A stretch of 64,000 nucleotides of DNA, taken from NCBI GenBank assembly GCA_032164245.1, contig JAVMKO010000003.1:63744390-63808389 (forward strand), given 5' to 3'. This document shows, one piece after another, positions 35,887-47,261 of the stretch. The DNA is from Sternotherus odoratus. Taxonomy: Eukaryota; Chordata; Testudines; Kinosternidae. Each line of letters opens with the position of its first letter. Within the stretch, counting starts at the first letter, position 1. Below the pieces are notes generated by a model, which searched no databases, had not been told where the DNA came from, and saw nothing but the letters and a program-made list of their open reading frames with translations. The position numbers and the translations under genes were made by a program.

Positions 35887-36378
35887 TTGAAAGGCTGTGC
35901 TTATGCTGCAGCATCTCCCCCTCTTCTCCAAAACCCCTTTATGAAAAGCTACTGTTGTCTTCCCTCTGCCAAAGGAGAAGAACAGGCTTCTCTTGTCTCT
36001 AAGCAGCATCTTCAGAGCAGATACCTTGGATATTTCAATAAATTTCCTGGAGACAAAAAGAACCCAGAGCACCTAACCAGACTAAAAGGAAGGAAAACTC
36101 TTTATGGCACTTTTGACTTCTCTGGGTCTTAGTTTGTGTCAAAGTTACAAATGAATAACACTTACCTACCACACAGGAGTCATGGGAGGCTAATAAGCCC
36201 TTTGAATTCTTTGAAAAACAAGTGCTACTAAAGTGCAAGGTATCATACTGTTTTGATGTGACCTTACACTCAATCTGTTGGTAAGCAACCAAAGATTCAT
36301 TAAACCAAATGTACTGCTGGAAGAGTATGCAGTTAGTTTACCACATGCTGTTATTACAGTCACAATTTCCCTCCGAGG

Positions 36379-36648
36379 CCTGATCTACACTTAATTAGAC
36401 TAACCCATCTATGGGGGGTTAGGGCTGTGAAAGATTGTGTATACTGTGCAATGTAGTTAAATAGACCTAATCTCTGATGTAGACACAGCTAGGTGGATGG
36501 AATAATTCTTCCCTCCACCAAACTCTCACCTCTCAGAGAGGTGGATTAACTACATCAACAGAACCCCTCTCTTCTGTTTATGCTACAGTGTCACAGCTGC
36601 GGTGCCATAGCTGTGCTGCTATAGCAAATGTAATGTAGACATATGACA
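36379..36648 (+). mobile_element. 'GGCCTGATCTACACTTA' TIR transposon
   Basis: Starts GAGGCCTGATCTACACTTA and ends near 'taatgtagacatatga', with internal 'agctaggtggatggaataat' and 'cacctctcagagaggtggat' shared with the split element at 13,706-15,523. Non-coding. Confidence 0.65.
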
Positions 36649-36943
36649 GTCTGGAAAAACAAACACCCCTTACTTTCCTGAGCCAGGAGTTTACTCCCTT
36701 TCGTGACTGGGAGCATGTGTGCACATGTGTGTGCATGCCAAGAAACCCTTGCTCAGCCCAGTAATTCTGTTACAATGTTATGGAGGGTCATAGGTAATAT
36801 GCTACTTAAGAAAAATCGCTTCCAAAATGATATATTAAAAGCAAAGGACACTCACAAATGAAAGGCATTTATAACTCCCTCGTAGATTTCCACTGCAATT
36901 TCACCAGCCACCCTCCCCCACCCATCAAATAAACTCCCTAGAA

Positions 36944-37269
36944 CAAGGATCAGCAACCTTTAGCATATGGCCCATCAGGGAAAGCTACTGGCAGGCCAGG
37001 CCTGTTTGTTTGCCCACAGCGTCCAAAGGTTCAGCCGATTGCAGCTCTCACTGGCCACGGATCACCCATTCCAGGCCAATGGGGGCTGCGGGAAGTGGCG
37101 CAGGCTGAGCGATGTGCTGACCACCGCTTCCCGCAACCCTAGAACGGGTGATCCTCAGCTAATGGGAACTGCAATCAGCCGAACCTGCAGACACTGCAGG
37201 TAAACAAACCGTCCTGGCCTGCCAGTGGCTTTCCCTGATGGGTCACGTGCCAAAAGTTGCCTATCCCTG
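36944..37269. mobile_element. hAT foldback (long hairpin) element
   Basis: Termini CAAGGATCAGCAACCTTT and the reverse complement of AAAAGTTGCCTATCCCTG. Almost the whole 326 bases form an inverted repeat: the left arm ('gggaaagctactggcaggcc', 'gtttgtttgccca', 'cggatcaccc') pairs with the right arm ('gggtgatcc', 'gtaaacaaac', 'ggcctgccagtggctttccc'). Flanks CCCTAGAA and CTTTAGAA are a 6-of-8 match, plausible as an old target duplication. Confidence 0.8.
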
Positions 37270-38332
37270 CTTTAGAACATTCCTGTCTTAGCGTCAGCTT
37301 GATCGGCTTCAACAATGGAACCCTACCCGACAACTAAAAAACAAGAAATCCATGGCTAATCACATCTACTGTCACAGATCCAAACCCCCTCTCCCCCCCA
37401 CAGAATATTCTCAGAGGAGAAAGTCTGGGATCTACACCTTAAAACACGTAAAACCACCTTCAGCAAACAAGGACACTCCAGAGAAGTAGATCCCAGAATG
37501 GAATGGGTCACCCAAATACACCGAGAACCTGCTTCAAACAGAAATAAAGCCCTGTCCCACCGCACATCACTAGCTGTCACCTATCACACTGGAACCCATA
37601 TTGAGTATCAAACAACTTCAACCCATATTTGATGGGGACCACATCCTGAAAGAAATCTTTCCTGAACCCCCTCATCTGGCCTCCAAACAACCATCCAATC
37701 TCTCCACACTCATCATCAAAAGCAAGTTCCCCACAGACCAGCACACACCAACTCAAAGCAGCACCAGATTCTGATAGAACAAATGCAAAACCTGTAAACA
37801 TATCTGCACTGCTAAAATGATCAATACTCTTGTCACAAATCATCTATCGAGATTCATTGGTGTATATATGTGGTGTACCTCATCCAATGCACTAAATGTC
37901 CCAATAACCACCATGTGGGTGCAACAAGACAGTCACTACGCTCTCAAAAGAACTATCACAGCATAATGATAAAAGACAAAAACACCATATCACCTATGGG
38001 TGAACACTTTCACAAAACAATCATGCTATATCTGACCTCACAGTCTTTATCATCAAAGGAAACCTTCATACCACTGTTAAAAGACGAGTCTGGAAGTTTA
38101 AATTCATAACTTTGCCAGATACTAAAAACTCAGGCTAACAGAGACACACTGGATGTATGGCTTATTGCAACAATCTGTAACTCACTTAAACCCCTCCCTC
38201 CAGCGTTTTTTCCCTTCCCTCTTTCCCCCATATGACTGGAGAAGTGTTAACAGACCGCTTCACCTTGAATGGTCCTTTGAAAAATGTGTTAACTACTTAT
38301 GCTAAGCAATGTTCCATCTTGTAGTTAGTTGT

Positions 38333-38747
38333 CAAGAATCAGAGAGGTAGCCGTGTTAGTCTGGGTTTGCGGAAGCAACAAACCTTAAAGACTAACAAAA
38401 GTTAGACTTTTCAGGCTGGTCTTCACTAGGGAGGTGGATCGGCTGTAGATACGCAATTTTAGTTACATTAATAACGTAGCTGAAGTCGGCATCTCTACAG
38501 CCAACTTACCTGCCGTCCTCACAGCAGTGGTGGCGGGGCGCTTCCTCGTCGACTCCAGCTTGCGCCTTTTGGCGAGCTGGAGTTCTGGAGTCGACGGGGG
38601 CACCACTGGTGATCGATTTATCGTGTCTTGACGAGATGCGATAAATTGACAGCCAAAACATCGAACCCTCCCCGCCGTAGTGAAGACAAGCCCTATGTTA
38701 GACTTTTAGTTAGACTTTTGTTAGTCTTTAAGGTGCCACAGGACTCT
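38333..38747. mobile_element. Second Penelope-like terminus inserted in the first, 14-bp TSD
   Basis: Flanked by TTGTAGTTAGTTGT at 38319-38332 and 38748-38761. The left part (38,338-38,410) is the reverse complement of the 'GTAGCCGTGTTAGTCTG' type tail and the right part (38,697-38,747) is its sense end, so the insert is a hairpin. A short DNA transposon occupies its centre. Confidence 0.85.
38412..38696. mobile_element. 'AGGCTGGTCTTCACTA' TIR transposon, innermost of a triple nest
   Basis: TIRs CAGGCTGGTCTTCACTA and the reverse complement of TAGTGAAGACAAGCCCTATG. Interior has 'gtcgactccagc / ctggagttctggagtcgac' and 'cgatttatcg / cgataaattg' inverted motifs. Flanked by GTTAGACTTTT on both sides (38,401-38,411; 38,697-38,707), which may be target duplication or native repetition of the host hairpin. 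Confidence 0.7.
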
Positions 38748-39492
38748 TTGTAGTTAGTTGTGACACTCTGAGAACATTTCCTAGACCTGAAAAAGAGCTC
38801 TGTAAACTCGAATGTTTGTCTCTCAACAGAAGTTGGTCCAAATTTTAAAAAAATTACCCACTTTGTCTGTCTAATATCTTGGGACTGTCATGGCTACAAC
38901 ACTGCATGCAGGTATTTACTTGTCATTTGTTAACAATACCCGAGGTAGACACAATTATAGGGTAGGCTTTTTCTTCTACTTAAAGATAACTTTCTGACAG
39001 GATGATTTATAATGCACAGCTGTGTTTTCCATCTGCAGTAATTGTATCTAACTGCAAAAAAAAAAATCATCTTTTTAATGTGTTTCAAGGTAGACAGCCA
39101 AAAAACTTGCATTCCCAATCCTGATTCCACTGAATTCAACAGGATCTTGACTGGCTCATTATGTTGATATCAATCAGTAGTGACCATTTCATTCAAAGCA
39201 GATCTCCCTAACAAACCTTTGACATTATATAAGCTTTATTCTGTAAAGCACTGAAAACTGCTTAAGAAGTTCTGGATATGTTCAACTCCCACTGAAATTA
39301 ATGGGCACTCAGAGGGCGTGGCAACTTACAGAACCAGCCTCCAAGACTCAAGATAATGTCCAAAAAGATAAATCTTTAAAATGGGCAATATGCAACATAA
39401 TGCAATACTTAGTCAATTATATGCAATATAGCCAATTAACAAAAACCACTAGAACAATAAGTACATCATTCTATCGGATAGAGTTAAGGATA

Positions 39493-40022
39493 TGATTTAG
39501 TCATGGATTGTGTGACTTTACCGGACCTCCGTGACTTTGGCTTCAGCTATGTGCCCCTCCGTCCCCTGCGGCTTCAGCCAGGGCTGGAGCCAGAGCTATG
39601 CCCTATGGATTTGGCCAGGGCCAGAGCCAGGGCTGTGGCCCCCCTTTCGTCTCCCATGGTTGCTTCCAGAGCCTGTGCACCCATGGCGTCAGCCAGTGCC
39701 GGAGCTGGAGCTGTGCACACTTCCGTGGCTTTGATGGTAGCCAGAGCTGCTGCTGTGTGCCCCCCCCTCCCCCCCCCCGCTCTCTGATGGCTTTGGACAG
39801 GGCTAAAGCCTGGACTGTGCACCTCCCCACGTGATGGTGAGGTTGGGGCTATCAGTCCTTCCCCCCAGGGGGCTCTAGCTGTATTTCTTTCCCATCCCCC
39901 CAGCCCTCTTTCCCCACATTATTTTTAGTAAAACTCATGGGCAGGTCCTGGCTCTCATGATTTTTGTGTATTGCCTGTGACCTGTCTGTGACTTTTACTA
40001 AAAAAAAACCATGACAAAATCT
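39493..40022. mobile_element. TIR element with internal minisatellite
   Basis: The left end 'gatttagtcatggattgtgt' pairs with the reverse complement of '...aaaaccatgacaaaatc'. The interior (39,540-39,830) has imperfect tandem units built on 'ttcagccagggctggagcc', explaining several overlapping open frames of Ala/Arg/Pro-rich composition. Confidence 0.6.
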
Positions 40023-40099
40023 TAAACTTACATATAGTCAGTGATCACAGGGCTCAACACTCACTTGAGTCCACAGCCCAAAGAAGGGGCTTGTCTACT

Positions 40100-40245
40100 G
40101 ATAGAGCTGCAATTATTTAATTACGGGCTTCTCAATGTAAGAATGTCACACTGGTCAACTTAAACCAATTTAGTTAAACAGGTGCTGTCTGGTTTAGTTT
40201 AAATTGATTATGAACAGATTTAAGCTAACCTCCAATAAGCCAAAC
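40100..40245. mobile_element. Fragment of a 'GGGCTTGTCTAC' TIR transposon
   Basis: 'aggggcttgtctactgatag' is followed by alternating 'aaaccaatttagttaaac' and 'tagtttaaattgattatg' text of the family. The right end was not found. Confidence 0.45.
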
Positions 40246-41810
40246 TTAAATAGATGCAGGTTTTGGAAAGGATCGTTGTAAACGATCTAAAAGTTTTATA
40301 TTTCCCTCCACTCTGAGCAATGTAATCTTGTCTATAAATACTGAAACAGCCCCCTACCATCCTATTTACTCAAATTCAGACTGCAGCAGTTGTGAGGACA
40401 ACAACTCAGTAAGTGCAAGTACAAAAGCATTAAGTCTTGCGGTCCTTTTGATTTCTCATGGAACTGCCTCCATAAAGGAGTCTGGCATGTACTATAAAAT
40501 CAGGCCCGGTCTATAAATGACCACTTGTGGCTAAATTTGTTTGTGACCCAATCAAGTTAAAACAGTTTTGCCAGATGGAGGGGGCTAGGGCCAGTTAAAA
40601 ACTTGTGTTGGCTCATTTTTCATAACTCTGATCAGGTCTGCTAAGAGTGATGCATCTGGCAGTCCTGACACATACTTCTAGCGCTCAGCTGAGATGTCAC
40701 ACATCCAGCTGGGATACAGGAAGGTTGCAGGTGTTTGGCTGCTACTGGCCACGGAAGCACCTGCTGAATAAGCAGCCAAGGACCTCCTCTCTCGGCTCAA
40801 CTTCCTAGATCAAGTCCCAAAATAGCAGCTGGAAGTGGGTGGCAGCCAGAGAAGAAGGTGGCAAGGGCAGGGACAGCAGCATAAGGGGAACAGTGACATG
40901 TATAATACTTGCCCCAGACCCTCTCCACCCTAAAGCAGGCTACTCCTAGGTACCCAACCAGCACCTTTTACTCCCAGGAATCCACCCCCAAGGAGAACTA
41001 GCATCTTCTCCTGCACCCTCCTTCCCCTCAAGGAGACTGTGACCCTCAGAATCCTCTATTCTGAGGAGCCTCACTGCCTCCAGCACTCACTGCCTCCCCT
41101 CCCCCACAGTCCCCACCTACTCCCCAGGAGTTTCCTGCATCCCAGGACTCTATACCACCCGCTAGCCCTCTAATCCCAGGCAGCAGCAGCAGCCACAGTG
41201 GAGACCCACTCAGATACTCAAGCACCTACCCCAGCCACAGATGTCTAGTTTTGTGCAGCTCCATGTCCTACCCTTACCACTGCTTGGGGCAAGGTGTGTT
41301 GTTGACCATAACTCAGTTATGGTTATACACAAACTACCTCATTATGTAATTTGTAGAAAATGTCCCACATGAAGCCGAACACAACTTGACAGCCATGCCC
41401 AACACTATCTTCAGCACCAAACTGACATCCAAGACCACAATCCTGCAATGAACTCTGCACAGCTGAACCCTGACTTAAATATGGCTTCACACAGACACAG
41501 GGATCACCCTGCACAGAGTTCTCTGCAGGACTGTGGGCCAAGAGGGCTTTGATCTGTCTGTAAGAGCAAAGCGCTTCTAGGAGACAAGTGCAAGTCTTTC
41601 CATGACCGGGAGATGATAAAATGAGGGGCACTGAGGTTGAGTGTTAGTTTCCTGGCAGAAACAGCCACCATGAAAGACAAATGTCCACAGTTGTTCTCTG
41701 TAGCGTGACCAGCTGTAGCAGGGCTTCTGTTTCCTTTCCTAGGCATAAAAACCAGTAAATGTGGTGAAATAACTCTTTCAGTCTGTGATGCTACTGTTGT
41801 AGCACCTGGA
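40246..41810. other. Intergenic, unassigned
   Basis: A C-rich, LTR-like or low-complexity stretch occupies 40,900-41,220. No coding domain, RNA gene or clear repeat end recognised. Confidence 0.4.
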
Positions 41811-41814
41811 ACCT

Positions 41815-42520
41815 CCCTATTCATCACTTGTATATGGTTGTGATATATCATACAAAGCATGTAAGGTGCCATATCGAAGGTCATGTTCTGCTGAAACTCA
41901 TTGTTCCGGAAAAATATATACATCATTAATGTGTATGAAATTATAATATTTTGCTATGTGGTTGTTATTGAAATATGTTGAGAGTCTGGGAGACACCCAC
42001 TGCTGGCTCTCCAGTGGCAACAGAGGAGGTGACCCACACCCAGGCAGGTGTTAAATGACCATTAACCCATAAGGGAATTGTAAACAAATTTACAGTTGAA
42101 TAAGAGACAGTTGTGCTAGCAACACACAGTGGAGGTTGCTCAGTTCTGTTACTCAGCAAGGACTACCAAGACATGTCTGGGCCAGTATCTTTCCTGGGAC
42201 ATGAACCGAGAGTATAAACTAAGGGACAGACGCATCATGAGACCACCTCTCTCCTCCCTCCACCTACACTGAAGACAACAAGGATGCTGGGAAGACAAAG
42301 ACTTTGAACTGAGAAGAATGGTCTCAGGCTGAAGAGAAAATTCAGCCTGTGTATTAAGAAGTGTAACCTTCCTGCAACATCCAGTAGAGTGAACAAAAAT
42401 TGTTTGATTCAAATCTTGCTTAGTTTGATGAAGTTCAGGATTTAGACTGCGATTTAATTTTTTATTTCTTATGTAACTATCTCTGACCTTTACACCTACC
42501 ACTGTAGCCAATTTTGCAGT
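41815..42520 (+). mobile_element. Solo LTR (ERVL-like)
   Basis: 'gtaaggtgccatatcgaagg' and 'tgctatgtggttgttattga' follow the LTR pattern of the 26,380 element. A TATA box GAGTATAAAC lies near 42,210, and 'tttaattttttatttcttatgt' is in the polyadenylation region. Exact ends not resolved. Confidence 0.5.
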
Positions 42521-42539
42521 GGCAAGTGGTGGGGTACTG

Positions 42540-42951
42540 CAGCTACCCACTACTCCAGGTCCCCACTCATCCTCCTGATGCACCTCAAATTCCTCTCACT
42601 GCTGCTATGTCTCCCTGAGCCATCTCCCCATTGCCCCTAGCACCTTCTTCCCCCTTCCTCGGGGACTGCAATGATCCAGTCCAGCAGTCAGCCAGGAGCT
42701 CCTCTTGTTCCTCAGTCCCTGCCAGCAGCGGCTCTCTCCAAGGTGCTGCAGGTCCCTCAGCCTGCTAGAGACACAGTCTTTGCTCCTTGAGCTGCAGGCA
42801 GTGACTGACTACAGCAACCCTGCAGCTCCTTTTATATGGGTTTGCTGGGCCCCGATTGGCTATTCCTCACAACCCCTCTCTATTGGCTGCAGAGCCTCCT
42901 TGGTTGCTTTTAACCCCTTCTCTGCCAGTGTGGGGCTGAAGCCCTATCACA
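42540..42951 (-). mobile_element. Probable solo LTR, minus strand
   Basis: Read on the minus strand it starts TGTGATAGGGC, has two CCAAT boxes (GCCAATAGAG, GCCAATCGGG), a TATA box CATATAAAAGG (plus 42,829-42,839) and a start region 'gttgctgtagtcagtcactg'. The right (5') end is at 42,951; the left end is approximate. Confidence 0.55.
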
Positions 42952-42954
42952 CTC

Positions 42955-44300
42955 TCATTCCAGTCTCAGCTGCTTATGCTGCATGTCTGGTCTGCCACTA
43001 ATCATTGTTTTTAAGACAATATCACAACTTGAAACTGACATTTGCAGTAAGTGTTTCACTCTCATTAGCAGAAAACACCCAAATATAGTCTCCAGACCCC
43101 GCCAGATTTAAATAGACACACACATTAATTAGATGTACACACAAAGGAAATGTCATTAAATTCTACAAATAGCTACTGCATTAAAAGAATGATGGGCTAG
43201 GCTGTATACCAAAACTGTCCATGCTTGTGGGTAGAATTTGCACAGATTTAATGGAGATACGAATTCCTTTTGATTTGATCTTTCTCTGATCATCAACTGT
43301 CACCATGGCAAATCTTTCTGACACTCGCTCACTCAGTTTCTGCACCAGTTTAAACAGCAGGCATCTCCTCAGATTCCTCTGAAATTAGCATAGCTGTGCC
43401 GCTGGCCAATGAGAGAAATGATCACCAATTTAAAAGCAGGCACCAGTAGCTGTAGGCCTGGAAATAAATGTGATCTTGCGAAGGGAGTAAATACTGGCTA
43501 GTGAATGTTTGGAGCAGTGGGCCATTCTGGTGCGGGCATCATCTTTTCGGTCTTCCTGTAATGAAAGGGTTGCATGTTTCAATTGATAAAATGAAGATCT
43601 AAAAATATAGGTTCTATCATTTTTATTTTTATTTTGCTTTGCTTGCCATACTGAATGCTCATTTACCTGCATAGCTGCCTGACATTTGGAGGCAGAATGG
43701 AAAATGGTCTTGAAAATGTTATCTTGAAAGTCTATATTATAATTTCAAGGCCACAGAATACAGTACTGCATATTTTTGATAAAGCTGTTCCATGCTAACT
43801 TTTTTAAAAAACCTCTTATTTTTCCTAACCTACCCCACCCAACGAGAAAATAAAATAAAAAGGAAGATGTGGTGTGGCATCATGCTCAGGACACCCAGAA
43901 TTGTGGGCCACAGTGTTGCTGCTACTAAGCTGTATCAGCTCCTGGTCACACCAGCCTGTCTGTCTTGCTACTGAACTCTTCAAGGCTCTGTCAGTGCAAA
44001 CCTTGCCTCACCACAGAATTCATTAAGTTCGCTGCCTCCAAAGAGACTGACCACACACCAACCTGTTAAGTTAGCTGAGGATTCACCCTCCACGATCAAT
44101 ACACAGCGCCTTTATTAATTAATAAAGAGCAGAGATTTAACTGATATGAATCAAGAATCAATGAGACAGGTCTGCTTGCAAACAAACCAAAACCAAAACC
44201 ACTTTTTAGTGACTAAAACTTAATTTTAAGAAGTTACAATCTTTGCCTAAGCAGGTTTCTGACTTTCATCAAGTTTCTAGCAGCTCTTTCCTTTCTGGAC
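42955..44300. other. Intergenic, unassigned
   Basis: AT-rich, with an A-rich stretch near 43,845 and no recognisable gene or transposon end. Confidence 0.4.
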
Positions 44301-44584
44301 AAGAAGATCCAGCTTTCATAGGCTCAGAGAGTGCTGTTCCCTTATGGCCCCTAATAGTGCACCTACAGTGCAATGTAAGCCAGGGCTCAGGCTCAAGGTT
44401 AAGCCCAACCCCACCTACTGTCTACATACAAATCTGTCAGACTTGAGCTCAGATCTAGGACCTTGTAGGACTGGAGGGTTTGAACCCAAGCGAGCTGGGT
44501 TTGAAACCCATTACCTGGCAGTGTAGATGCAACACTTTCCCTCACCCCTTGACTTGGGTCCTGGGAGTTCACCAAAAGAGTCCC

Positions 44585-45320
44585 TGTAGCGATGTCGGTC
44601 ACTCACCCGGTGGCATCCCCAGCTGTTTGCTCTTGGGAATTAGCTCTTTTTGACCCCGGAGCGCCCTCTGCTGGCTGACGTCCGCGTTTGCACACTGGCC
44701 CCATGTCCCTCCCGGACCCCGGACCCCCTTACTGAGGGTGCTGCACCCCTGCAGTACCCCCTGGTCTTAGGGTCTCCCTCTCCCTTGGGGAACCCACCAC
44801 CCACTATTCCCAACTCGCCTCAGATCCAGCCACTGCTTGTCATCACTTGCCTCAGTCCACTGAGGCTGACTGCAGTCTCATGGCTACTCATCACTGGCAA
44901 GAGGGGCTGGGCCTGCTGCTCCTATCTAGCCCAGGGACGCCCCCTTGCAACCCCCAGTACCCCGTGGGTCAGGCCTACCCTAGGCTCAGCAGGCTGGGGC
45001 CCTTTAGCTAGAGCTGAGTCGCTCCCTGGCTCCCAGTTGCTTTGCCCACGCCCTGTCCCAGTCCGGGTACTCTACTAATGGCTCCCTGCAGCCAGGCCCT
45101 GTCTCCCTCTGAGTACAAAGGAGACTGACTCTTCTAGCCTACCTCTCAGGCTTTTATACAGCCTGAGAGTTTGGGGCATGGCCACCCAGCTGAGCCTGAT
45201 TTCCACTCAGCCTGGGAGTTAACAGGCTCCCTGCCACAAACCCCTCCCAGGGCTGCTTTAAACCCCTTCCCAGGCTACTCCAGCCCTTTTAAGGGGGGAG
45301 CGGGTGGTCACCCCGCTACA
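44585..45320 (-). mobile_element. Solo LTR with exact 5-bp TSD
   Basis: The block runs TGTAGCGATGTCGGTC ... GGTCACCCCGCTACA on the plus strand, so both ends carry TGTAGC/GCTACA inverted termini. It is flanked by GTCCC at 44580-44584 and 45321-45325. On the minus strand it has a 'ttaaaaggg' segment near its 5' end and a TATA-like 'gtataaaag' near 45,155. 736 bases. Its Pro/Leu-rich open frame (44,650-45,078) is compositional. Confidence 0.85.
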
Positions 45321-45325
45321 GTCCC

Positions 45326-45695
45326 ACAATCCCATGAGCCAACTTCTTTTGTCCTCTCTATGCCAAGAATCTCCAGTTGACTCCAGGGAAATGAAAGCAG
45401 CCTCCTATGTTGCAATGCAGCGGCTCCATGCATCAATGTTTGAACTACCCATTGACTTCTGAACAACAAGCTGCAAATAACCCATTCAATAGCCTTCTGT
45501 GTTTGCAATGGAGACTGACCAGAACAAGCCTTTCGTAAAGTGTGCTGCCTCATGGTCACAGGAGCATAGTCAGATTATGGAGAATCTCTGGTGCAAGGTC
45601 AGCAAAACAGTGGACTTCCGTAAGAGGACCAGGAATGACCATGCATATCAGCAAATAAAGAAGCTGGCAGCTTTGCAAATATACCATGTAAGACT
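45326..45695 (+). pseudogene. Transposon-derived Myb/SANT-like domain fragment
   Basis: From 45,508 the plus strand reads ...SWSQEHSQIMENLWCKVSK, then FRKRTRNDHAYQQIKKLAAL. The W-S-x-E and RN-x-H-x-Y-x-x-I pattern fits the Myb/SANT-like DNA-binding domains of PIF/Harbinger or hAT transposons. The frame then decays without a transposase. The flank at 44,340-44,580 looks like part of the same host element, split by the LTR. Confidence 0.5.
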
Positions 45696-45705
45696 AAGTG
45701 TGATA

Positions 45706-45850
45706 GTCTCTCTCTCTCTGCCCATCACCCCCCAGCTGGGGTATGGGCCACCAACTGGTGTTGGTGTTTCAGTACCAATTGGTTCCCTTACAGGGTGGAG
45801 TTGCTAGCCCCACACCCATGTTAAGCCTACAGCACCTGGTATTCCCAGGA

Positions 45851-45887
<37 letters not shown>

Positions 45888-45940
45888 TTAGCTTCCGAGA
45901 TCAGACAGGATCGAGCGTGTTCAGGGTGGTTTAGCAGTAC
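45706..45940 (-). mobile_element. 5S-rRNA-headed retroposon (SINE candidate)
   Basis: On the minus strand the first about 118 bases match 5S rRNA from near its 5' end to its 3' end: 'aaccaccctgaacacgctcg', 'tctgatctcggaagctaagc', 'gggcctggctagtacttgga', 'taccaggtgctgtaggctta', with about a dozen differences. A further 115 bases, not 5S, include 'ggggctagcaactccaccct' and 'cagttggtggcccatacccc' and end in a GA-rich tail. Flanks AAGTGTGATA (45,696-45,705) and AAGTGTAATA (45,941-45,950) match 9 of 10 as a target duplication. The internal 5S promoter region is largely kept. Confidence 0.7.
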
Positions 45941-45950
45941 AAGTGTAATA

Positions 45951-47250
45951 ATACCATTTGATATTTTTTTTTATGTTGAGCTCTAAGAATAGAATCCTAG
46001 CCACAAAAATAGCAGGAATCCATGATGGCATCTGAGTGGGCAAAATTTTTGAAGGTCTTGGAATGGCACAGTATGTTGTGTAACTATACAGCACAGGCTG
46101 AGATCATGCAACAGAACTTTGTGATCAGCATGTACTGTTGCACCAAGACAAAAGGAATTAAAAGCTATACAATGTAAGTACAGCAACCCCTTACTGAAAC
46201 CTCATAACTGCAATGCATGTATAGAGAACTGGAAATAGAATTCTGACTCAGTCCAGAGACTCAATAATTAAATCCCGAATATGGGTGGGCCATTGGAGAC
46301 TCAGTAAAGGAACTCCACACGTGAGATCTGAGAATAGAACCTTATGAGCAGGGCAAGTATGCAAAAACTACTAGTAGAACCTTATACATACCATGCACAA
46401 GGGTCCAGGAATGGGACTCTGCAAAAAAGCAAGCTGTTCCAAGACCCAATTTTTAACTCTAATTTGAACTGTGGAAGTGGGCCATAATAAGAGCTAGGAA
46501 TGGCATGCTGTGAGCAGGTCAGTTTAGTCAAGCTGCCATCATGAATGGATAAGGAAAAGAAAGTTGGAAGTAGGTGATAGATTCAGAGACCTTGGTATGC
46601 AACACCGTCACCATGCAACATCTGATGAGAGTTGGGAACAGCTCATGCACAGAACAGACCAAGTACTGGAACTAGAACCCTGGATTGTGTGGGCTGGGTC
46701 AAGACCTGGAAATCTGGAAGTGAACAATATGCTGAGACTCAGAAATACCAACCTGGTCAAGACCTGGGAACAGAACCTTATGTGTAGCACAAGCCAAAAC
46801 ACAAGATCGGAACCTTGCAAGTGATTGACACACTTGGAGACCCAGTAATACAAATAAATTGGGCATACTGAGTGGTGAAGTCATATTAAACCAAAAAATG
46901 GAACCCCGAGTGTGCAGAAAATACTGAGATCTGGAAATGGAGGCCGGTGACTAGACAGAAACCTGGCCATGGACTGTTGAGTCAATGGGGTACCTGCAAA
47001 GTCTTGGAGAAAAGGTTATTGTGATGTCAGGCACATTCAGAGAGGGGGTGGATCTCTATGCAAGGCATGTTTTGGCTCTGTGGACCTCCTGTGACCCGAT
47101 CAGACAGAACCCTGTGCCCTAGACACCTTCTTACCCTGAGGGGCAGAACGGGAATTGCCTTGCTTTGTATCCGACAGCAGCAGTTCACTGCTGGGGGCAC
47201 CGTCAGAGACCTGGGGCTGGGAGATAAAACTTGTCATGTAATTACTGTGT
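45951..47250. other. Intergenic, unassigned
   Basis: Recurring 'gggaacagaaccttatg', 'ggaaatagaattctgactca', 'gagacccagtaata' phrases from 46,200 to 47,000 suggest a decayed tandem repeat of about 60-90 bases. No gene recognised. Confidence 0.4.
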
Positions 47251-47261
47251 GTTGTGTAGAC

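Larger units (their letters stand above)
37345..38906 (+). mobile_element. Penelope-like element with Zn-finger and GIY-YIG remnant
   Basis: A decayed ORF is visible in pieces: KCKTCKHICTAKMINTLVT from about 37,787 (the Cys-rich motif before the nuclease), then in another frame VVYLIQCTKC at 37,873 and HVGATRQSLRSQ (the GIY-YIG core), PMGEHFHKT (Glu block), then decay. The tail resumes after an insertion (38,333-38,747) with 'gacctgaaaaagagctctgt', 'aacagaagttggtccaaatt' and ends '...ctacaacactgcatgca'. Reverse transcriptase is absent. Confidence 0.8.

Noticed and set aside
44650..45078. 142-codon Pro/Leu-rich frame
   Set aside because: It lies wholly within a solo LTR bounded by an exact target duplication.
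45823..45940. Functional 5S rRNA gene
   Set aside because: About a dozen differences from vertebrate 5S, a fused unrelated body, no T-run terminator at the 5S 3' end, and flanking target duplication favour a retroposon.
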